A DNA stretch of 9,642 bases from S15-B10 sp045569115. Lineage in GTDB: Bacteria > Fidelibacterota > Marinisomatia > Marinisomatales > S15-B10. The translations under genes were made by a program, and so were the position numbers. Below are positions 4,720 through 9,642 of the stretch, one piece after another. The stretch covers positions 1-9,642 of the forward strand of contig JBJKZS010000039.1 of NCBI GenBank assembly GCA_045569115.1, written 5' to 3'. The notes beneath the pieces are model-generated. The model was not told where the DNA came from. It did no database searches and was given only the letters and a program-made list of their open reading frames with translations. How positions within the stretch are numbered: position 1 is the stretch's first letter; every line of letters starts with the position of its first letter.

Positions 4720-7536
4720 TTAATCTACTGGATTTCCATTATTATTTAGCATAATTGGATCTCCGTAGCCAAGAGATTTGAGCCCTTCGTACTGCGTGGC
4801 CGCATCACCTACTATAAGGTAAATCATTTCACTTGGGCGCACATACTCCTTCGCTAAGCCATTATGTTCCTCAATAGTAAAATCACGAACCATATTTTCA
4901 CGATCCTTGATATAATCAAAGGGTAGATTGTAGGTGGAAATATTAGCAATCATACCACGTAGTGCTCCAAGAGTTTCAAAGCGTCGGGAATTAGACTTGA
5001 TAATCATGTTTTTGGTAAACTCTAAATCTTCCTCGCTAATGGGTTCACGGTAGCGGGTCATAATATCTTTAAAGATTTGCACAGATTCTTCCGTGGTATT
5101 AGAACGAACGGCAGAAGAGGCGATGAAAAGACCGGGAAATCGAGATCCGGTGAAGCGAGACCGAGCACCGTATGTAAAACCTTTTTCTTCTCTTAAGGTA
5201 AGGTTGATGTCGCTGGAGAAATTCCCTCCTAATTTCATATTCATTACTGTAGCAGGGATGTAATCTGGATCAGTATATTGCATGGAAAGGTAACCGATTC
5301 GGATTTCTGACTGTTTTGCTCCTGGAACATCTACAAAATAGATTTTGGCCTTGTTATTGGGCTCAGGCATGGCATATTCAGGAAAATTAACGTCCTTAAT
5401 CTCCCAGCGATCAGATAAACTTTTGAAAGCTTTTATCGCTCCATTTTGGTTAATGTCTCCAACAATACTGATCGTTGACAAATCAACTGAGAAATTGTCC
5501 TCATAATACTTTTTTAAGTCTTCAAGCTCAATAGTCATCACTGATTCTTCAGTACCCATGGTAGAGTTAGCCAGTATATGATTACCATAGTTTAAACGGT
5601 TGAAAACATTAGATGCGATAGTAGAGGGTATTGCAGAGCTACGATTAATTCCTTCAATAGTTTCAGCTTTTATGCGAGCAAACTCTTTTTCATCCCACCG
5701 TGGCTCGAAAAGGATCTCTTCAGCTAAGGCAAGGGTGGCTTCAAAATTTCGTTTCAGGCAAGTGACTTCAATGTTTATGGATTCTTTTGTAGTATAAATG
5801 GATATGGAAGAGCCCAATGCATCTATAGCTTCCTCTAATTCTATAGGAGACTTGGTAGCAGTTCCTTCAATAAGCATGTCAGAAATAAGGTTAGCCACAC
5901 CAATTTTTTCTGGCGAATCAAGTAACATACCGCCACGGATACGTATACCAAAGTTAATGAGAGGAAGTTCATCGTGGTTGGCGCCAAATAAAAATAATTT
6001 ACTTGGGTAGTCATGACGCCATACCACGGGTATATTTAGATTAGGGTCTGGGCCTTGTGCAGGTTTTATGGACCGGTCAAAACTAGATGAGATTTTTTCC
6101 AATTCTTCTTCACTAGTACCAACCAACTTCTCTACATTTTCAACGATCTTTTCTTCCTTAATCGCAAACAATTCTGAACCATCTGCTACCAGATCGGTCT
6201 TTCCTTTAGGTACGAAGCTAGTAAGCACATAATTTTCATCTTTTATGTATTTATCAAACACTCGCTTTACATCATCAATACTTACAGCAAGGACGCTTTC
6301 CAAGTCTTTGGAAATGGCATCTGGTGATCCATAATATTCATTATAGTAGGCCAATCGGAATCCCTTTCCAAGGACAGAAGATATACCTTGGTAAAAACCT
6401 GTTTCATATTTGGCTTTCAATCGATCTAGATCATCTTCAGTGAAACCATTGATTTCAAATTTTTTGAATGCTGCAAATACAGACTTTTCCAAATCAGTCA
6501 GGTTGGTAGTAGGAAAAGCTGTGACAGTGATATTGAAAGTTCCGGCAATTTCCAGAGGACTATTATAGGAGACTACACTAGGTGCTAATTTATTTTCTTC
6601 GACAATAACAGTATAAAGTGGCGCCTTTTTTCCATCTCCCAAAAGTTGACCTAAAAGCTCTAGAGCAGGGGCATCACTATGGCGCTGATGAACGGTGGGA
6701 AAAACCATCCGTAAGCGTGGAGAATTAGCAAAATTGTCTTCGTGAAAAACTTTTTTAGTAGTTTCTAAGGTTATGGGTTGAGGTTCCATATCCAATACGG
6801 TAGGACCTTGCTGAATTTCACCAAAGTATTTTTGCACCAACTTTTTTACCTGACGTTCATTGATGTCGCCAGCAATTACAAGGGTTGCATTATTAGGGCC
6901 ATACCATCGTTTGTAGAAATCACGAACATCTTTCAATGTAGCATTTTTTAGGTCTTCCAATTCTCCAATAGTTGTCCAATTATAAGGATGATCCTTTGGA
7001 TAAAGGTTTTTTATAACAGCGTAATTGTTATGACCATATGGACGGTTGTCCACGCGTTGACGTTTTTCGTTTTGAACGACCTCTTGTTGATTCGTAAAGG
7101 CGGCTTGGGTGACAGTTGGAAGTAACCAACCCATACGATCTGACTCTAACCAAAGAACAATTTCGAGAGCATTTTTTGGGACGACCTCATAATAAACAGT
7201 ACCATCTTTGTTTGTCCCACCATTAAGAGTGCCACCGGCACTTTGAATTATTTTAAAAAATTGATCCTGACCCACATGTTGAGATTCTTGAAAAAGCATA
7301 TGTTCAAAAAGGTGAGCAAAGCCAGTGCGGCCAGGAACTTCCCGGTTTGAACCAACGTGATACTGTATAGCAACACCTACAATAGGATCAGAGTTATCTT
7401 TGTGAAGAATTACCTCTAAACCATTATCTAAAATGTATTTTTCGTAGTCAATAGTAAAAGTTGTGGAAGGTTTTGAATTGCAGCTAATAATGAGAAAGGT
7501 CAAGGAAAGTAAAATTGGTCTGAAATTTTTTATCAT
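4720..7536 (-). CDS. M16 family zinc metallopeptidase, two-module lipoprotein (pitrilysin-like)
   Basis: A 938-residue protein with a lipoprotein signal (MIKNFRPILLSLTFLIISC; lipobox IISC, Cys19), hence periplasmic and membrane-anchored. The N-terminal M16 module carries the inverted zinc motif HxxEH in GFAHLFEHMLF (His75, Glu78, His79), with the third ligand Glu157 in VVQNEKRQ about 78 residues later, as in the family. GGTLNGGTNKDGTVYYE (101-117) is the usual following strand segment. An M16_C-type domain spans about 195-430. A linker leads to a second half (from about 505) in which GVANLISDML (546-555) replaces HxxEH, so it is the inactive partner, and its C-terminal domain keeps LREEKGFTYGARS (781-793). 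Full length makes this a one-chain clamshell peptidase cleaving peptides or signal-peptide fragments in the envelope; substrate unknown. AAGGA seven bases before the ATG supports the start. A TATAAT on this strand at 7605-7600 may be its -10. The gene is moderately richer in G+C than its AT-rich neighbours. Confidence 0.93.
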   Translation of the reverse strand: MIKNFRPILLSLTFLIISCNSKPSTTFTIDYEKYILDNGLEVILHKDNSDPIVGVAIQYHVGSNREVPGRTGFAHLFEHMLFQESQHVGQDQFFKIIQSAGGTLNGGTNKDGTVYYEVVPKNALEIVLWLESDRMGWLLPTVTQAAFTNQQEVVQNEKRQRVDNRPYGHNNYAVIKNLYPKDHPYNWTTIGELEDLKNATLKDVRDFYKRWYGPNNATLVIAGDINERQVKKLVQKYFGEIQQGPTVLDMEPQPITLETTKKVFHEDNFANSPRLRMVFPTVHQRHSDAPALELLGQLLGDGKKAPLYTVIVEENKLAPSVVSYNSPLEIAGTFNITVTAFPTTNLTDLEKSVFAAFKKFEINGFTEDDLDRLKAKYETGFYQGISSVLGKGFRLAYYNEYYGSPDAISKDLESVLAVSIDDVKRVFDKYIKDENYVLTSFVPKGKTDLVADGSELFAIKEEKIVENVEKLVGTSEEELEKISSSFDRSIKPAQGPDPNLNIPVVWRHDYPSKLFLFGANHDELPLINFGIRIRGGMLLDSPEKIGVANLISDMLIEGTATKSPIELEEAIDALGSSISIYTTKESINIEVTCLKRNFEATLALAEEILFEPRWDEKEFARIKAETIEGINRSSAIPSTIASNVFNRLNYGNHILANSTMGTEESVMTIELEDLKKYYEDNFSVDLSTISIVGDINQNGAIKAFKSLSDRWEIKDVNFPEYAMPEPNNKAKIYFVDVPGAKQSEIRIGYLSMQYTDPDYIPATVMNMKLGGNFSSDINLTLREEKGFTYGARSRFTGSRFPGLFIASSAVRSNTTEESVQIFKDIMTRYREPISEEDLEFTKNMIIKSNSRRFETLGALRGMIANISTYNLPFDYIKDRENMVRDFTIEEHNGLAKEYVRPSEMIYLIVGDAATQYEGLKSLGYGDPIMLNNNGNPVD

Positions 7537-7725
7537 GTGAATGTCCTTTTTTATATGTCCATGTCAGTAATAGAATTTAATTGCTTTAGGTGATTGACAA
7601 TTATATACCAAACACTATTGCAAAAAATTATATAGAAAACCATCAAACTAAAATAAGACTAAAAATGTGATTTATACAAATTAGGGTACAGATAATTTTG
7701 AGGGATCAGTGAGTACAGATCTTAT

Positions 7726-8361
7726 TTAGGGCTTAAGTATCATTCCTTCATCTACAATTTTCCATATATAGAGAGATGCTATAGTTCTATATGGCTTCCA
7801 ATTTTTTGAACGAGAGATCATGGATTTTTCACTTAAGAATTTTTCTCGACCAAGTAAAATCATTAATCCTTTTTTAATACCTAAATCATTTAAAGGAAAG
7901 ACATCTAGACGATTCAATGAAAAAATAAGAAACATGTCTATTGTCCATTGACCAATACCTTTGATTGGTTTTAGAATATTTGCTATTTCGTCATCTGATA
8001 ATGTTGAAAGTTCTTCAAGACGAATTTCTCCACCATCAATTTTTTTAGCAAGTCCTTGAATATATTCTGTTTTCATTTTCGAAAGCCCAATATTTTGCAT
8101 GGATTCCGATGGTGTTTTTAAAACTTCTTCAGGGTTGGGGAATACGCTTCCATCATAGAGGGCTAGAAACCGATTTTCAATAGTTTTTGCAGCTTTACCG
8201 CTTAACTGTTGGTGGATAATTGATCGAACCAAAGACTTAAAATGGTTTTGTCTGTTTTTTAATGTGATCGGTCCAAAATAGTTGATTAAAGTTTTCATGT
8301 TATCATCTTGTCTGAGATGATTTATGGCAACTTCTATTTCGGGATTTCTATTCATAATCAT
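7726..8361 (-). CDS. HhH-GPD DNA glycosylase, AlkA-like (3-methyladenine DNA glycosylase II type)
   Basis: A 211-residue protein of the base-excision-repair HhH-GPD superfamily, which cleaves the N-glycosidic bond of alkylated bases such as 3-methyladenine. Visible signatures: SLVRSIIHQQLSGKAAKTIENRF (43-65), the usual IxxQQxS-type helix; the helix-hairpin-helix LKPIKGIGQWTIDMFLIFSL (130-149); and VFPLNDLGIKKG (154-165), where Asp159 aligns with the catalytic Asp238 of E. coli AlkA. There is no Cys4 iron-sulfur cluster after the HhH and no catalytic Lys, which argues against the Nth/MutY branches. It lacks the AlkA N-terminal domain, as do many short bacterial forms. The start is ATG 8361 or the ATG two codons later; no clear SD is seen. 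It is divergent from nanA and has a good promoter 31 bases upstream. There is a 189-base gap to the M16 gene on the same strand, so the two are probably separate units. Confidence 0.88.
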   Translation of the reverse strand: MIMNRNPEIEVAINHLRQDDNMKTLINYFGPITLKNRQNHFKSLVRSIIHQQLSGKAAKTIENRFLALYDGSVFPNPEEVLKTPSESMQNIGLSKMKTEYIQGLAKKIDGGEIRLEELSTLSDDEIANILKPIKGIGQWTIDMFLIFSLNRLDVFPLNDLGIKKGLMILLGREKFLSEKSMISRSKNWKPYRTIASLYIWKIVDEGMILKP

Positions 8362-8391
8362 TATAAGAGTAGCTAAAGATAGTATGGAATG

Positions 8392-8419
8392 ATTCTAATA
8401 TTGAATTATCAAAGGTCAA
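8392..8419 (-). promoter_or_regulatory. Sigma-70-type promoter for the DNA glycosylase
   Basis: Read on the minus strand, TTGACC (8419-8414) and TAGAAT (8397-8392) are separated by 16 bases and each matches five of six consensus positions. It would start transcription near 8385 and give a leader of about 25 bases. The spacing and position relative to the ATG at 8361 support it. Confidence 0.55.
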
Positions 8420-8513
8420 ATAATAGTTCAGCATAATTTTCTTCATTAATGATTCGATCTTAGCATACTTAAAAAGTAAATGACAAATTTTTAGTTATAT
8501 GTATTTTTATTTC

Positions 8514-8543
8514 TTGACTACAGTATATTCAAGCTAGTATAGT
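8514..8543 (+). promoter_or_regulatory. Sigma-70-type promoter for the nanA operon
   Basis: TTGACT (8514-8519) and TATAGT (8538-8543) are separated by 18 bases, each matching five of six consensus positions. A start near 8550 would leave a leader of about 65 bases before the nanA ATG, containing the inverted repeats noted at 8556-8600. Together with the divergent promoter, this accounts for most of the 254-base intergenic region. Confidence 0.55.
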
Positions 8544-8555
8544 AACCTACATATA

Positions 8556-8600
8556 AAAACATTTTCAGGGGTAGAATGTTTTACGGTAAAAAATCCTGAA
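8556..8600 (+). promoter_or_regulatory. Overlapping inverted repeats in the nanA leader: operator or attenuator-like
   Basis: Three dyads overlap here: AAAACATT (8556-8563) with AATGTTTT (8575-8582); TTTTAC (8579-8584) with GTAAAA (8586-8591) around one central base; and TTCAGG (8564-8569) with CCTGAA (8595-8600). The first excludes the other two because they share arm bases. They sit just downstream of the proposed start point. They could be a repressor operator for a sialic-acid regulator or alternative RNA structures. No regulator gene is visible in the window. Confidence 0.45.
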
Positions 8601-8615
8601 CATGAAAGAAATAGA

Positions 8616-9536
8616 ATGATTCATGAGAACATAAAAGGTCTTATTGCGGCTGTTCACACACCTGTACATGAAGACTATTCATTAAACTTAGATTGTGTTA
8701 AGACTCAAGCTAATCATCTTTTAAAAAGTGGTGTCACAAGTGTTTATGTTAGCGGTACAACGGGGGAGGGACAATTATTTGATGTTGAAGAAAGAATAAA
8801 ATTGTTTAAACAATGGGGGGTAATTGCTAAAGATAATTCTTTGAAATTTATTGCTCATATTGGACATAAGAATCAGTCTGAAGCGACCAATCTTGCGTTA
8901 GCAGCCAGAGATGCAGGTGCCCAAATACTAAGTTCCATGTCTCCACCAAATACTAATATTAGTGAGCCAAAAGAGTTGGTTGAATGGTTGAAACCAGTTT
9001 TGATTGATGTCCCTGACATTCCATTTTATTTCTATGATACTCCAAAAATCAGTGGTGCTGAGATTGACATGGAAGAATTTTTGAAGTTGGCGGTTCATGA
9101 ACTACCATCCATCGTTGGTCTAAAATTCAACAATACAGATTTGTCGATGCTTGAAAGGTGCATGAACATAGAGCATGGGAAATTTGATATTCTTTATGGA
9201 GTTGATGAGATGTTGATCTTAGGGATGGATCAAGGATGCAAAGGAGCTGTAGGAAGTACCTATAATTTTGCAGCCCCTATTTATCACAAATTAATTGAAG
9301 CTTATGAAGCGGGAGATAGAAATGAGGCGGAGAAATTGCAGGGTTTCTCCATTCAATTCATTGATATTATTGCAAAATATGATTTTTTACCAGCAGCGAA
9401 AATGCTAATGAAAAGCTTTGGTATAGATTGTGGACCTGCTAGACGACCTAATCATCAATTATCTGAAAATGAGTTTGAATCGTTACACCATGAATTAGAC
9501 CAAATAAACTTTTTTGATATCATTAATGGACCATGA
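8616..9536 (+). CDS. nanA: N-acetylneuraminate lyase (DapA/NanA family aldolase)
   Basis: A 306-residue cytoplasmic class I aldolase, the length typical of the family, that should cleave N-acetylneuraminate to N-acetylmannosamine and pyruvate. The fold is a TIM barrel. The substrate carboxylate loop is VSGTTGEGQLF (Thr48-Thr49). Tyr140 in FYFYDTPKISG corresponds to Tyr137 of E. coli NanA, and the Schiff-base Lys170 in VGLKFNNTDL to Lys165. YGVDEMLILG (Asp197, Glu198) and GAVGSTYNF (211-218) match the E. coli GYDEIF and GIGSTYN segments; the Asp-Glu pair and the STYN stretch favour sialic-acid lyase over dihydrodipicolinate synthase. The ATG has only an A-rich, weak ribosome site (GAAAGAAATAG). 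Its stop overlaps the next start as ATGA, so the following NanM-like gene is translationally coupled. Confidence 0.92.
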   Translation: MIHENIKGLIAAVHTPVHEDYSLNLDCVKTQANHLLKSGVTSVYVSGTTGEGQLFDVEERIKLFKQWGVIAKDNSLKFIAHIGHKNQSEATNLALAARDAGAQILSSMSPPNTNISEPKELVEWLKPVLIDVPDIPFYFYDTPKISGAEIDMEEFLKLAVHELPSIVGLKFNNTDLSMLERCMNIEHGKFDILYGVDEMLILGMDQGCKGAVGSTYNFAAPIYHKLIEAYEAGDRNEAEKLQGFSIQFIDIIAKYDFLPAAKMLMKSFGIDCGPARRPNHQLSENEFESLHHELDQINFFDIINGP

Positions 9537-9642
9537 ATAAAAAACCAATTATTTGGCTATTATTTTTCTATTCCTTCCTTTGGTCTGAGACATCTGTGAA
9601 ATGGGATAAATTGCCAGATTTCCCAAATCCGTTAGGTGTGGC
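9533..9642 (+). CDS. Exported kelch / cyclically permuted mutarotase-like protein, 3'-truncated (NanM-like)
   Basis: The first 36 codons of a gene that runs off the right edge. Its ATG overlaps the nanA stop by four bases (ATGA), showing an operon. The N-terminus MNKKPIIWLLFFYSFLWSE is a signal peptide, followed by VKWDKLPDFPNPLGV, the characteristic 'W-x-x-LP-x-x-P-x-P-x-G' opening of kelch-propeller N-acetylneuraminate epimerases and cyclically permuted mutarotases, which convert the alpha to the beta anomer of sialic acid in the periplasm. A kelch-fold sialidase or other glycan enzyme is possible, because only the start is visible; the context next to nanA favours the epimerase. Confidence 0.75.
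   Translation, partial: MNKKPIIWLLFFYSFLWSETSVKWDKLPDFPNPLGV

Noticed and set aside
5600..6010. Two plus-strand ORFs antisense to the M16 gene
   Set aside because: They overlap well-conserved M16 coding sequence and have no recognisable features or ribosome sites.
7594..7599. Perfect TTGACA on the plus strand between the M16 and glycosylase genes
   Set aside because: No -10-like hexamer at 16-18 bases and it would only drive antisense transcription into the glycosylase gene.
7551..7643. Minus-strand 30-codon hydrophobic ORF upstream of the M16 gene
   Set aside because: No ribosome site, no basic flank around the hydrophobic stretch, very AT-rich, and it covers the likely M16 promoter/leader; probably chance.
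7687..7720. Near-repeat GTACAGAT in the M16-glycosylase gap as a mobile-element remnant
   Set aside because: Only eight bases are shared, with no inverted ends or ORF; too short to support any element.

Overview
The window is AT-rich chromosomal DNA, with gene compositions from roughly a quarter G+C in the serine hydrolase to nearly half in the PHP phosphodiesterase (both estimated by eye). The genes are tightly packed, and several encode exported or lipoprotein products with short Sec or lipobox signals. The gene set (a secreted PHP phosphodiesterase of the type called Sb-PDE, a histidine-poor cupin beginning MAKKIDSPS, a two-module M16 peptidase lipoprotein and a nanA-type lyase followed by a kelch-like start) fits an uncultured marine diderm of the Marinimicrobia (SAR406) or Bacteroidota/FCB kind. 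This is inference from protein flavour; there is no rRNA or other decisive marker. No IS, tRNA, rRNA or CRISPR was found.

Layout. 1-720 is the 3' part of a DUF819-type membrane protein whose reading frame runs off the left edge. 855-2310 is a probable two-gene operon: a lipoprotein serine hydrolase of the beta-lactamase/esterase class and a 91-residue unknown protein with a strong Shine-Dalgarno site. 2389-3528 is a secreted PHP-domain phosphodiesterase that is clearly richer in G+C than its left neighbours. 3608-4117 is an exported glycine/aromatic-rich protein of unknown function. 4167-4532 is a small cupin, followed ten bases later by a 44-codon ORF that looks like a single-pass membrane protein. 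Its 3' end lies in a long perfect inverted repeat separating the rightward genes from two leftward genes: the M16 peptidase (7536-4720) and an AlkA-like HhH DNA glycosylase (8361-7726). To the right of a divergent promoter region is the start of a sialic-acid operon: nanA (8616-9536) and, overlapping it by ATGA, the first 36 codons of an exported protein with the N-terminus of a kelch / cyclically permuted mutarotase (NanM-like).

How the genes relate. Only three groupings are well supported: serine hydrolase plus the small protein; cupin plus the micro-ORF; nanA plus the NanM-like gene, which would epimerise or release sialic acid outside the cytoplasm and cleave it to ManNAc and pyruvate inside. 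The rest look like independent single-gene units. The most interesting unexplained items are the 44-residue membrane ORF with its built-in palindrome, the nanA leader with mutually exclusive hairpins and a 7-codon leader ORF, and the compositional island carrying the phosphodiesterase.
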